Shown here piece by piece: positions 54,861 through 64,000 of a DNA stretch of 64,000 nt. Source of the stretch: Romanomermis culicivorax (taxonomy: Eukaryota > Nematoda > Enoplea > Mermithida > Mermithidae); contig CAWUHX010000292.1 of assembly GCA_963922205.1 (NCBI GenBank), positions 62,001 to 126,000 on the forward strand, given 5' to 3'. Every line of letters starts with the position of its first letter. Position 1 is the first letter of the stretch. The notes beneath the pieces were generated by a model, which was given only the letters and a program-made list of their open reading frames with translations, searched no databases and was not told the origin of the DNA. The position numbers and the translations under genes were made by a program.

Positions 54861-57800
54861 ATGCCTAATGAAAGGATACCAAGAGGTAATACTTTACACA
54901 GATCACCACCCAGAGTGGCGAGTGCTGGGAATCTTGTTAATTTGGGAGACAGAGATCAGCAACGGCATGCTGCTCCGGACCCAGTGATCCCAGATCAAAC
55001 TCCCGCGAGGGTTCAACCATTGCAACAAAATGCAATGCATTTTAGGCCTCAAGATGCAGGCGTACCAATTGACCGCCCACCAGCAATTGCCATCGATCCG
55101 CAAGAGGCAGGCCCGGCGAATCCGAACCCAGACACTGATGGACCGCCGCAGCGAAATTTTAAAAGGTCACCACCGCCAAAGGTCGAATTAGCAGGACCGA
55201 AAAGGGACGTCATTACGCCCGAAATTCGACCAAATTTGGAAGAAAGGGACCCCGAAATCGATCCACGATTAGAGAGGATTCCCCAGGAGCAAGAGCGATT
55301 CCAACCACAGGAAAGAGCTCCCGAAATGTCCAATCAGGAGTTGGCGACGCAACTACGCGAATTAAAAGGGACCGTCGAAGCTTTGTTCGACATAATCGTG
55401 AATGCCGCCACCGAGGACAATAAAAGGGAAGCCGACAGGCGCCGACAGGAGCCGGATAGACAGGTTAGACCATGCAATAGGGGTGCAGAAAGAGACAACC
55501 GTCTCGCTGCTGAAATGAATGCAGGCGCAGGGCCTAGTAATAGGCCTGATATTGATGAAGGGCAAAGGCTTAACTTTGAGCCCAAAAGTTGGAGAGGTCC
55601 AGCTAGAGATCTTCGATTCGAAGGAGCTGAGCAATCAGCAGACTTCAGGAATCAAAATCAGATAGCTTCGCAGCATCCAACTTTAACAAGAGTGGTCTAT
55701 GATGGTAGAGGAAACATAGTTGATCCAAATACCCTTAGACCAGATCAATTGGCATGTTTCCCATATAGGGATTACAGGTTTGACAAAGACAATATGCCAT
55801 CATATCAAGGAAGTGTACCACCTCAAGGAGATCCAAATCGAATTATGCTGCAATCCCTCAACTCTGATCTTGATCCAGTATTAACAGCAGCTTATGATCA
55901 GAGGGAAGTGCCATCAAATAATTTGGCACAAGAGATTGTAGTTAGGAATATCGTTAAAGGTGTGTTACCCAAACTTTTAGATGAGGGTATGGTAAATCAG
56001 CAGGTGCTTAGCTTCTTAACAGCACTTGAAGGGGAATTCCGTAGGGATACACCCGAATCAGCTAAGTATGAAGCACTGCTGAGGCTTTCTAAAGGTAGAC
56101 CGAAGGCTGTTGCAGGAGACAACATGACCTATAGGGAGGCCAGGAGAGCCATCATAAATGTCTTTGCACCTGAATGTAACCTGGAAATGTTAACCAGGGA
56201 ATTATTTGAGATCCAACAAAGACCCAATGAACAGGCCGTGGAGTTTTTAAAAAGGGTCAGTATATTAGTGGAACTAGTCAAAGGTGATTTAGACTATCAG
56301 TCAAAACAGAGACTGATCATTGACACCTTTATATACAAGAGTGATCCCACATTTCAGTCTGAACTGAAAAATTCAAAGCATACCTTTAGAACTTGGTATG
56401 ACTTAGCAGTAGAAGTTCATGATATTGAACGCAGATATAGGAATGCCTTTCAGAGATATGGACCTAAGGGTACACAACAGGATCCTATTGTAATTAATGA
56501 AGTAGATATGCCTAGTGGGCATGATCGTGAAATTGCCGTAGTTGCTAGGAACCAGTCAGAGGGATATCAATTAGGCCAGAGACAAAGGTTTCGGCAACCA
56601 TATCAAACTGTAGGTAATCAGGTACAGGCCCAAACCCAAAGGTCAAGGAGTGATTCTCCTGAAATAGAAGAGATTCCAGTTCGGGAAGCCCCTAGGGCTC
56701 AGACCGAAAAAGGTAAGAAAGAATCCCTTCTATTGAAAATTTCTAAAGAGATGGTACAACTGGTCGAAAGGTTCAATCAGCTTCAGCAAAAGGTTGATAA
56801 TAGGCAAATGGAAAATCGGTCTGATGTGGCCATACCTAGTACCAGTCAGGGAGGTCAAGTTTCCCAAGATCCGACAAAGCCATGGTGTGAGTTCCATAAG
56901 AACATAACACATAATACTGCAGACTGCAGGACATTGAGAGTGTTGTCCGAGCGCAGGAGCAGAGGCAGAGCCAGCTTCCTTATCTTTAACAGGGGAGGCT
57001 TCAACACTTTTGCTAGAGGTAACTATAGAGGTAGAGGAGGTTACCCTAATGCCAATTTTAATAGCAGAGGTAGAGGTGCATATAATGTAGGCTATTCAGG
57101 TTATCAGGATACCCACGAAAATTATCAGCAGAATTCAGATTATAATGAATTTCTGGAGTTTAAAAAGCAGAAGGAGCTGCAGAAGCAGTTCCAACAGATG
57201 CAGCAATATCAGCAGCAGGCTGCAATACAGCAACCTCAGCCACCTCAGGCTATTATGGGTCCGACTCAGACTCTTCAACAGGGTCAATTCACAAATCAGC
57301 CACCCCAGAAGGACTATTCGAGTGTTATGGTTGCAAGGCAATCACAAATGAGTCCTTTAGGTGAAGTAAATCAGAGAGTGAATTGCCCAAATGTTGTATT
57401 AGGTAGTATTGTGCAAATGAATGCAATTGCACCACAATGTGTAGTACCATCAGTACAAGTAGTAAGGAAAGGCACACCAGCTAGTCCTCAGGAACAACAT
57501 TTGCTGGATACGTACCCCAGAACAGCCCCATTCCATATTGAGGTTGTTATAGGAGGTCGTAAGACACTGGCTTTAATTGACACAGGAGCTCAGTGTACTG
57601 TCATGTCGGCTAAGTTTCTGAAAGAAACTTTGGGCCCGGATTACACTGAATATCCGAGGATATTAAATGTTACTGTAGCCAACGGTAAGACAGTCCAAGC
57701 CCATGGGTATATCCAATTTAGGATGGATACATTGTGTGGACAGTTCCCCGTTAAAGCAATTGTAATTCCTGAAGCAGGTGAAAATGTTATTGTGGGTACA

Positions 57801-59819
57801 GACTTTTTGGCTCATCCTCAGGTAGGAGCCATAATAGATTTCAGGAATAGGACGATGACGCTCAACAACCGTCAACAATGGATATACGTGACACTGGACC
57901 AGCCCCAATCGAATTGTGGAGAGGTCATGACCACGAGCGCCACGGAATCCACGGTGAGTGCCGCCGACCAATATCAGCCAAAGATTTGCCTGCTGAAGGT
58001 TTCGGTGCCAGTGGTGAGTGTAAATCCAATGTACTTACCAAGTGGTACTGATATACTTCTGAGAGCAAAACTTTGGGATAAGGTAGGCGAAAATCGCTTA
58101 AATGGAATCATAATAGAGTCTGAAGAGAATGAAGAAAGGTTCCACATTGACAGTACCATAGTAGATGGTACAAGAGATGATTTTGTTGTTATGGTATCCA
58201 ACAACACAGGATCAGGATGCCATTTGAAAAGAAATCAAATAATTGGCCATACTAATTCAGTGTTGTGTGATACTGATAACCAAAATCAACTTAAGGGGAA
58301 GATAGTTGAGGATCTGGAGAAGCTGCAAACTTGTGCAGTCCAAGCTAGACCTGAAGCTCCTCAATCGGATGAGAAAGCATTCAAGGAAGCTTTGTACAAT
58401 ATGCTGGCTAAATCCAATATACCATCTGAACAATTGGAACAAGCTCTACCATGTCTCGCAAGATATAGAGACGTGTTCAGCTTGCCCAATGATCCTCCAA
58501 CTACTACACCTTATTTGACCTGTAAAAAAAATACAGGCGATGCAGCCCCTATGGCAAAAAGGTACCACAGGACTGCTATTAATTTACGGCTACATGTTCA
58601 TGAGCATGTCCAAGATATGCTCAAAAAGGGTGTAATTGAGCCATCAAAGTCGCCTTGGGCAGCTCCGTTATTCCTTGTAGGTAAAAAGGATGGTACCAAG
58701 CGACCAGTAGTGGACTTTAGGGGTATAAATGATGTTACCAAGGATGATAAGTATCCCATTCCTAGAATGGATGACTATCTAGACTGTTTAGGTAAAGCCA
58801 AATTTTATACCACCTTAGATCTCAAATCAGGGTATTGGCAAGTGCCAATGGATGAGGAAAGCAAAGAAAAAACTGCTTTCATATGCCAAGAAGGGCTATA
58901 TCAATTTAAAGTCATGCCCTTTGGCCTAAAGAATGCACCAGCTGAATTCCAGCGTATGATGGAAAGAGTTTTGCATCCATATGTGTGGAAAATCTGTCTA
59001 GTTTATATAGATGATATTATTGTGTTCTCAAATACGTTTGAGGAACACCTAGTTAATCTAGAGCTAGTCCTGCAAGCTCTAAGAAAGGCTCATTTGACCT
59101 TGAAGCCGGAGAAGTGTGAATTCCTGCCTGAGAGAGTTCATTTTTTAGGACATATTTTAAATTCGGATGGAGTTTCCCCAGATCCGAAAAAGGTCAAAGC
59201 AATAGATGATTTCCCATTCCCAGAGTCTAAACGTAAACTGCAAAGGTTTTTAGGTATGTTGCAGTGGTGTAAGAAGTTCATACCAGGGTTAGCTAAACAT
59301 GCTGAACCATTGTATAAATTAACTGGGAAGAACTGTGTTTGGGAAGTCACGGAGGTTCACCATCAGGCTTTTAGGAGCCTGAAAGAAGCACTATTGTCAG
59401 TGCCATTCCTAAGGTATCCAGTTTTGGACGGGTCTGCGGACTTTGTCCTTCAGACAGATGCCAGCGGAACGGCACTAGGAGCAGTCCTTTACCAAGAGAC
59501 CAAGTCCGACCACTGGGTAATTGCGTACAACAGCAGAATTTTAAAGGCGGACGAGAAAAAGTGGTCAGCCACGGAAAGGGAGTGCTTGGCAATAGTGTAT
59601 GGTTTAAAGTTATACAAGCACTACTCAGTAGGTCATAGGGTGATCATAAGAACTGATCACAAACCTTTATTGTCAATGAAGGTCAATGCGATGACCAATG
59701 GTAAGTTGAAGAGATGGTACTCATTCATCTCTCAGTTTAACTATAAACTAGAGTATGTGCCTGGAAAACAAAATGCCATGGCAGACTTTTTGTCTAGGAT
59801 GGATGAACCAGACGATTAA
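54861..59819 (+). CDS. gag-pol: Gag-protease-RT-RNase H polyprotein, 1652 aa
   Basis: One uninterrupted frame. Residues 1-300 are Pro- and charge-rich. About 350-540 is a retrotransposon gag capsid-like region. A C-x2-H-x4-H-x4-C zinc motif lies at 676-689 ([15 protein letters not shown]), an RG-rich segment near 710-760 and a Gln-rich segment near 775-830. The protease has DTGA at 907-910. RT has D1320 (LDLKSGYW) and YIDD at 1382-1385. RNase H has D1533, E1572, D1599 and D1642. All catalytic residues are present, so this part looks functional. It makes the capsid and copies the element RNA into DNA. The start is the first ATG after a TAG at 54847. No stop or shift separates gag from pol, unlike in many relatives. 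It ends at TAA 59817-59819, where integrase would normally continue. Confidence 0.93.
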   Translation: MPNERIPRGNTLHRSPPRVASAGNLVNLGDRDQQRHAAPDPVIPDQTPARVQPLQQNAMHFRPQDAGVPIDRPPAIAIDPQEAGPANPNPDTDGPPQRNFKRSPPPKVELAGPKRDVITPEIRPNLEERDPEIDPRLERIPQEQERFQPQERAPEMSNQELATQLRELKGTVEALFDIIVNAATEDNKREADRRRQEPDRQVRPCNRGAERDNRLAAEMNAGAGPSNRPDIDEGQRLNFEPKSWRGPARDLRFEGAEQSADFRNQNQIASQHPTLTRVVYDGRGNIVDPNTLRPDQLACFPYRDYRFDKDNMPSYQGSVPPQGDPNRIMLQSLNSDLDPVLTAAYDQREVPSNNLAQEIVVRNIVKGVLPKLLDEGMVNQQVLSFLTALEGEFRRDTPESAKYEALLRLSKGRPKAVAGDNMTYREARRAIINVFAPECNLEMLTRELFEIQQRPNEQAVEFLKRVSILVELVKGDLDYQSKQRLIIDTFIYKSDPTFQSELKNSKHTFRTWYDLAVEVHDIERRYRNAFQRYGPKGTQQDPIVINEVDMPSGHDREIAVVARNQSEGYQLGQRQRFRQPYQTVGNQVQAQTQRSRSDSPEIEEIPVREAPRAQTEKGKKESLLLKISKEMVQLVERFNQLQQKVDNRQMENRSDVAIPSTSQGGQVSQDPTKPWCEFHKNITHNTADCRTLRVLSERRSRGRASFLIFNRGGFNTFARGNYRGRGGYPNANFNSRGRGAYNVGYSGYQDTHENYQQNSDYNEFLEFKKQKELQKQFQQMQQYQQQAAIQQPQPPQAIMGPTQTLQQGQFTNQPPQKDYSSVMVARQSQMSPLGEVNQRVNCPNVVLGSIVQMNAIAPQCVVPSVQVVRKGTPASPQEQHLLDTYPRTAPFHIEVVIGGRKTLALIDTGAQCTVMSAKFLKETLGPDYTEYPRILNVTVANGKTVQAHGYIQFRMDTLCGQFPVKAIVIPEAGENVIVGTDFLAHPQVGAIIDFRNRTMTLNNRQQWIYVTLDQPQSNCGEVMTTSATESTVSAADQYQPKICLLKVSVPVVSVNPMYLPSGTDILLRAKLWDKVGENRLNGIIIESEENEERFHIDSTIVDGTRDDFVVMVSNNTGSGCHLKRNQIIGHTNSVLCDTDNQNQLKGKIVEDLEKLQTCAVQARPEAPQSDEKAFKEALYNMLAKSNIPSEQLEQALPCLARYRDVFSLPNDPPTTTPYLTCKKNTGDAAPMAKRYHRTAINLRLHVHEHVQDMLKKGVIEPSKSPWAAPLFLVGKKDGTKRPVVDFRGINDVTKDDKYPIPRMDDYLDCLGKAKFYTTLDLKSGYWQVPMDEESKEKTAFICQEGLYQFKVMPFGLKNAPAEFQRMMERVLHPYVWKICLVYIDDIIVFSNTFEEHLVNLELVLQALRKAHLTLKPEKCEFLPERVHFLGHILNSDGVSPDPKKVKAIDDFPFPESKRKLQRFLGMLQWCKKFIPGLAKHAEPLYKLTGKNCVWEVTEVHHQAFRSLKEALLSVPFLRYPVLDGSADFVLQTDASGTALGAVLYQETKSDHWVIAYNSRILKADEKKWSATERECLAIVYGLKLYKHYSVGHRVIIRTDHKPLLSMKVNAMTNGKLKRWYSFISQFNYKLEYVPGKQNAMADFLSRMDEPDD

Positions 59820-59849
59820 GCGGAAAAGATACCGCCAAAATGGGAACAT

Positions 59850-60674
59850 ATGTTCTCAGAGGATAAACGAGAGTCTGGAAATCTGAAAGATCTTGAGGCA
59901 CAGCTTATTGAGAAAAAGCATCTCAATTTGGTAAAGAGATTCAGAATTCTGACAGATCGGAATCCTGAAGACGGTACTCCGTTATATCCGGAGCCTAAAG
60001 GTAAGAAAAATCAGAGGACTGATATAAGTCCGAGATTTACTCAAATTTATCCAGAAGATTCTGAGGGTGATCCAGAATCAATCTCCCCTGCAGACTTGGT
60101 AAATGCCGTAACCACAAGGAGCATGGCGAAAGAAGCGGAGAAGAGTGATCAGGCTCAGATCCAGCCTGATGGCAATCAGGGTAATGAAAAGGTAAGTAGG
60201 GGAAACCAGGAAAAAAATAAGGAAAAAAGAGTTACCTGGTTATACCCAGAAAAAGAACCAGAGTTTACTTTGGCAGATCCCAATGAAAATGAGTTGCCAA
60301 AAGGGCTAATTAGAGATGATCTCATGGCCCTCTTGCAGAGAAAGGATGAGGTATTACGACCATATTTTGATAGATTGGGTCCAAATGGGACAACCAAGTA
60401 TCACAGTGGATTTTATATCCAGAATGAAGTGTTATACCGCGAAGCCGGACAGGGATCGGATGATCAAGTGGTCGTCCCATCCTGCCTTAGGGACAATACT
60501 TTGCACCAGTACTACGGTGCCGTAATGATGACTCATCAGGGGTTCAAAAGGACCCTTGCTATGATTAAAAAATGGTTCTGGTGGCCTGGAATTGAAAAGG
60601 ATGTCAGGCACTGGATAAAATTTTGTCCAGTATGTCAAATGGCTAATCAGGGAAACACGGAAACTTCCCACTGA
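59850..60674 (+). CDS. Pol continuation: linker and integrase zinc domain
   Basis: In the same frame as gag-pol, and the codons between the TAA and this start are open, so only one stop interrupts the polyprotein. The first 200 residues are charged linker. An HHCC zinc-binding integrase N-domain follows, with H219, H229, C259 and C262 (FCPVCQMANQ). The frame ends 12 residues after the last Cys at TGA 60672-60674, and the integrase core continues in the -1 frame. Either a nonsense mutation plus a deletion, or recoding, is needed to make integrase from this copy. Confidence 0.8.
   Translation: MFSEDKRESGNLKDLEAQLIEKKHLNLVKRFRILTDRNPEDGTPLYPEPKGKKNQRTDISPRFTQIYPEDSEGDPESISPADLVNAVTTRSMAKEAEKSDQAQIQPDGNQGNEKVSRGNQEKNKEKRVTWLYPEKEPEFTLADPNENELPKGLIRDDLMALLQRKDEVLRPYFDRLGPNGTTKYHSGFYIQNEVLYREAGQGSDDQVVVPSCLRDNTLHQYYGAVMMTHQGFKRTLAMIKKWFWWPGIEKDVRHWIKFCPVCQMANQGNTETSH
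60650..60656 (+). promoter_or_regulatory. GGGAAAC, possible -1 frameshift site
   Basis: In the reading frame the site is G GGA AAC, a canonical X-XXY-YYZ slippery heptamer known from retroviral gag-pro junctions. A -1 slip here leads exactly into the integrase core frame. No downstream pseudoknot was worked out. A one-base deletion in the nearby GGAAACTT would look the same. Confidence 0.4.
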
Positions 60675-60712
60675 TACCAATTATTCCACAAGGTCCTTTT
60701 GACATAGTATCA

Positions 60713-61528
60713 GTGGATATCGTGGGTATTTCTCCACTCAGTGAGAAGAGACCGTATGTCATAGTCTTTCAGGACTATTTTACAAAGTGGGTTGAAGCTG
60801 AACTGATCCCGGATCAGTCAGCTAGCACCGTTGTAGATACCTTTCTACAATCTATTGTATTTAGACACGGGACTCCACGGAGACTACTCAGCGATAGAGG
60901 AGGTTGTTTTACCTCAGATCTGATGAAAGAGATCTGCAAGTTATTGGAGTGTCAAAAAATTTATATGACAGCCTACCATCCACAAGGTAATGGTATGGTA
61001 GAAAGGTTCAATCAGACACTCATAAAGCAGCTCAGAAAGGTGGCCATTGAGGAAAAAGATAATTGGCCGAGATACTTGAGAGCCGTGGTGTTTGCTTACA
61101 ATGCCACACCACATGCAGCCACGGGGCAATCCCCATTCTCATTGCTTAGAGGTCATGAGGCAACCTTCGGGTTAAACTTATCGAAAGCATATGATATTGT
61201 AATGCCGGACAGCAATGCAGAGGCATATAAATTTGTGTTGACAAATCATTTAGTCAACCTTTACGAGGATATTGCCAAAAATATCCAGAGTGCTGCCGAA
61301 AAATCGAAGAAATACTTCGATAAAAAGTCCAAGCAAAATGGGTTCAAAGAAAAGGACTGGGTTCTGCTCAAAGTAGACAAGCAGAAAAAATTAGGACTAC
61401 CATGGTCCGGTCCATTCATAGTTACGGACATTTCGCGAGAAGCAGAGAATGTTGTCACCATTGTACATTGGGACAACCCGCTAAATCGCCAAACTGTTTC
61501 AATCAGCAGGTTGAAACATTTTCGTTAG
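60713..61528 (+). CDS. Integrase catalytic core and GPY/F domain
   Basis: Open in the -1 frame relative to the upstream pol, from at least 60656. The first Asp is in VDIVGI, the second in LSDRGG (D61 counted from 60713), and the Glu in MVERFN (E97), giving exact D,D(35)E spacing. The C-terminal GLPWSGPFIV is the GPY/F module of Ty3/gypsy integrases. No chromodomain is evident after it. All catalytic residues are intact. The enzyme would insert element DNA into the genome. The first codon at 60713 is GTG, so independent translation from there is unlikely and the upstream -1 frame is the natural source. Confidence 0.88.
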   Translation: MDIVGISPLSEKRPYVIVFQDYFTKWVEAELIPDQSASTVVDTFLQSIVFRHGTPRRLLSDRGGCFTSDLMKEICKLLECQKIYMTAYHPQGNGMVERFNQTLIKQLRKVAIEEKDNWPRYLRAVVFAYNATPHAATGQSPFSLLRGHEATFGLNLSKAYDIVMPDSNAEAYKFVLTNHLVNLYEDIAKNIQSAAEKSKKYFDKKSKQNGFKEKDWVLLKVDKQKKLGLPWSGPFIVTDISREAENVVTIVHWDNPLNRQTVSISRLKHFR

Positions 61529-62126
61529 GAGACCACTAGGGTCTTACCACGAATAGCGCGAGCCAATCAGGACACGCCACGTGACGAAAATACGTCACTT
61601 TCCAATATGGCACAAACAGTTACGACTGGAGCACCAAACCAAATGAAATCATTTGGAAATTCGCTCAAGGCAAATCTATGCGCGATCTCGCGCAGATTTT
61701 TTTTAATTATGTACATATCTCGCCCGTGTAGGTACTAATTTTAATTAAAAAATGTATTATTTTGTAATATTTATCGCGTTTATGTAGTGTATGTATTTAT
61801 GTATGTATTTTGTAAATTTTTCATATTTATTTCAGACTTTGGGAAAAATTCTTCGGAATTTTAGACCAAAGTGACAACCCAAAATATTTCGGATATTTTT
61901 TCCAAAAAATTAACTTTCAAATTTTTCATTTTTTCTAAAATCAAATTATAGCTGCCCCGCTTATCTGAATTCTAAACTTCTATCGGAAGGAAGAAGTAAA
62001 ACATTCTCCGAATCGCATAAAAAGGAAATTAGCAGAACTGTTAAATTAAACTTTTTCAGCGTTGGAAAATTTTTAAAATTTTTACAAATTTATTCGAAAG
62101 AGAAAAACATTTCGAAACGAAAAGAA
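61529..62126 (+). promoter_or_regulatory. Spacer between integrase and exonuclease gene
   Basis: 600 bases with no ORF. The left part has a CCAAT word (GCCAATCAGG) and CACGTGACG. A consensus acceptor TTTATTTCAG ends at 61835, and from there to 62126 no ATG occurs, so it could serve as a 5' untranslated exon. No LTR-like or purine-tract-plus-TG structure was found. Either a promoter of an independent gene or an internal element region. Confidence 0.45.
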
Positions 62127-64000
62127 ATGGGAAAAGGCGCGCGGAACCGCCAACAAGCTCCGACGTGCGAGTGGTCGCACACAGAGCGCCACGTCGAATT
62201 TGGCAGGGCCCAGCACCGCCAAGATAATCGTTTTTTCTTCATCGACGGTAAGTTTCGAACTTATTTTTATCGAATATTCTTGGAAACCGCAGGTAATGCC
62301 CAGAAGTCACTGGAAGACCAGCTCGGCCCCCCAAAGGGCAGATGAGGTTAGAACTTAGAGGGAACGAAAAATGGGAGTACTGAGAAGTGGAAGCTCGAAG
62401 CCAAGCAGGGAATTTCCAATTTGGAAATATACCTGATACCACCGAGAGCTATATGATTCAAGGGAAACCTAGAACCTTGGGTTCAGCCCGTTCAAGTTTT
62501 ATCATTCAAAAATTTATCAAAAATTATTTATTTTCAAATCAAATCAAATTATATCACTTTTTCGATATCTAAATTATTAAAAATTATCAATCTCGAGCGC
62601 TATAAAAATTGTAAATACAGCGCCATAAATGGAGCGTAGTTGGTCGCTCAAGCAGCTGGTCAGAGATTGGTGTCCGATCAAGTGGTGGACAATCTACCCT
62701 CCCCAACATATAGAGGTAGCAAGGGTAAGATTTGGTAAGGTGTTAGTTGCCTACCAGCTCAATGTTTGTATATCAGTGGCTCACCTAACAACCTGCACTA
62801 AATTTATTTTCTGCGAAACTTGACCCGCTTGGTGTTGTGGTACTGCTGTAGTATAGACCCAAAAATGCGCTGAAAAAAAGGGGAATAAACACTAAAATTA
62901 ATAGTATCTTATGTTTAGATTATAAGGTCAAGAGGGCGGTGCAAATCCATGAACTGGATCAGTGGTTCAAAGCCACATTTGGGTACTGGCCGGCTAATCC
63001 CAAGGAACCAATATTGGTAGACATCGGGAAAGTCAGCCAGATACTCCACTTCATCGGAGAAGTATCAATCTTCAGAGGACAGCCAGTTTGTGGATTCGAT
63101 GTCGAAAAAGTTAACCAGGATAAAGTCGCCGCCTTGTTTAAAACGAGAGAGGTCGACAATCCAATGGGAAAACAATTTGCCCGATATGTAAGCTTCACGC
63201 TGACCAACGGTCAAACGTACGTTATCGATACGACGTCAATGATACTCAAAGAATGGACCAGCCTCCACGACTTTTTGAATTCCAACATGCTGTTCGCCGG
63301 ATACTCGGTATTGGAGGATTTGGTAAGTATTTATAACGTATGTGGTGCAGGGCGAGACAATAAGGACAGAGATAAAACTGTGCCCTTACGGGAACATCTA
63401 AGGAAGACCAAAGGTCGGTACTTCGATTTAGACCATTTTGCCCTAACCATGGTAGGGGTTAACCTGGAGAAAAAATGTTTTCAGACAGGTATCTGTCCCG
63501 AAACCTTCCTGTTAAAGGGATTGTTCACGGAATTCTATTTGATAGACGTGGGCCCTTATCAATATGACTTTTCATTAAAGGCGAACCATGATCAGTTTGC
63601 CAAAAGAGGTATATTGCCGGAAGAGCTTAGGTACGCCGCTTTAGACGCATATTACTCTTTATTGGTCATGTTTGCTGCGATTCACTATGGCATGGCCGAT
63701 CAGCTGCTCATGCAAATGCAGATTTTCGACCATGACAAGGTTGATCCCAAACAGATCAATACTGTTGCCCTACATTTTTACCAACAATACTTAATGATTC
63801 CAGGCAACGTCAATAGAGAAATGGGGCTAGGCACCCCAGTCATGGAAACTGATCAGGTACAGCCTAACATGGTCTATCACATGATGAAATGTGAAATGTA
63901 TAACCGTTGGGCCGTACAAATGCAGGGAAATAACACGGGTTATTATACCGCACCCACGGAGTGTAATCCCGTGCATCCTCAGGGAGTTCAACTGCCAAGT
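62127..64000 (+). CDS. DEDDy 3'-5' exonuclease, spliced, continues past window
   Basis: Exon 1 is 62127-62247 (40 codons plus one base, then GTAAGT). Exon 2 starts at 62919 after ATGTTTAG, joins in phase and is open to the last base, giving 401 codons so far. The DnaQ-like exonuclease of the RNase D/WRN type has Exo I CGFDVEK (D101, E103), Exo [10 protein letters not shown] (D174) and Exo [14 protein letters not shown] (Y279, D283). The tail after about residue 300 is Met- and Gln-rich and unassigned. Such enzymes remove nucleotides from RNA or DNA 3' ends. In animals some relatives trim small RNAs. A GTAAGT at 63320 could give an alternative splice but is read through here. It may be a host gene next to the gypsy element or a gene carried by it. 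Confidence 0.85.

Larger units (their letters stand above)
54166..61528 (+). mobile_element. Ty3/gypsy-type LTR retrotransposon, 3' LTR not in window
   Basis: Contains a leader or LTR region, a single gag-pol frame (54861-59819), a same-frame continuation after a TAA (59850-60674) and a frame-shifted integrase core (60713-61528). Domain order is gag, protease, RT, RNase H, integrase, as in Metaviridae. The left boundary is placed at TGTTGATG (54166), where LINE similarity ends. No copy of the 54166-54860 sequence was seen to the right, so either the 3' LTR lies beyond 64000 or it is lost. If beyond, the exonuclease gene is inside the element. Confidence 0.8.

Noticed and set aside
63320-63325. 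GTAAGT in the exonuclease exon as a real donor
   Set aside because: The frame continues through it with sensible exonuclease-like sequence up to the Exo III motif, so splicing there would remove coding sequence.
1-64000. tRNA, rRNA or CRISPR features
   Set aside because: No cloverleaf with a GGTTCGAATC-type T-arm, no rRNA core sequence and no regularly spaced identical repeats with unique spacers were found.

Overview
This window looks like repeat-rich intergenic and intronic DNA from an animal genome, most likely a nematode. The main clue is an internal array of GCCTAA/TTAGGC, the nematode telomere repeat, at 3140-3201. Short introns with T-rich 3' ends fit this. No rRNA, tRNA, operon or CRISPR signal was seen. 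The species is not identified.

Host genes. One cellular gene is well supported: a telomere end-binding protein of the POT1 family on the minus strand. It has eight exons between 38781 and 27619 whose splice phases all agree (572 codons plus stop). Its introns are full of transposons. A second cellular-type coding region starts at 62127 and runs off the right edge. It is a spliced gene for a DEDDy 3'-5' exonuclease, and it lies just downstream of a Ty3/gypsy-type pol with no recognisable 3' LTR in between. A weaker three-exon candidate lies at 5051-6042.

Retroelements. (1) 10496-19928, minus strand: a decayed LTR element with about 0.3-kb direct repeats at both ends. In coding order it has gag, an env-like glycoprotein, a membrane segment joined to an aspartic protease, and a second protease motif. 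No reverse transcriptase lies between the repeats. (2) 19929-about 24116, plus strand: a related decayed element with gag, the same env-like gene, then integrase and a putative 3' LTR. Both copies place env directly after gag. (3) 50461-54160, minus strand: the 3' part of a non-LTR retrotransposon, split by a hAT element. (4) 54166-61528, plus strand: a nearly intact Ty3/gypsy element with a 1652-codon gag-protease-RT-RNase H frame. One TAA and one -1 shift separate it from integrase.

DNA transposons. Much of the rest is non-autonomous TIR elements, many with target duplications that can be read directly: a mariner-type MITE (515-942), several hAT-type elements with 8-bp duplications (15752-16160, 34786-35762, 44525-44989 with 44581-44791 nested inside, 48843-49696, 50926-52798), a Harbinger-like element with TAA duplication (33548-35891) and a mariner-like 745-bp element (36505-37249). 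Two hAT transposase C-terminal fossils are present (30076-30205 and 46386-46540).

The most unusual points are the exonuclease reading frame in the position where retroviruses keep env, and the gag-env-protease order in two related elements. All comparisons were made by eye, without alignment or database search.
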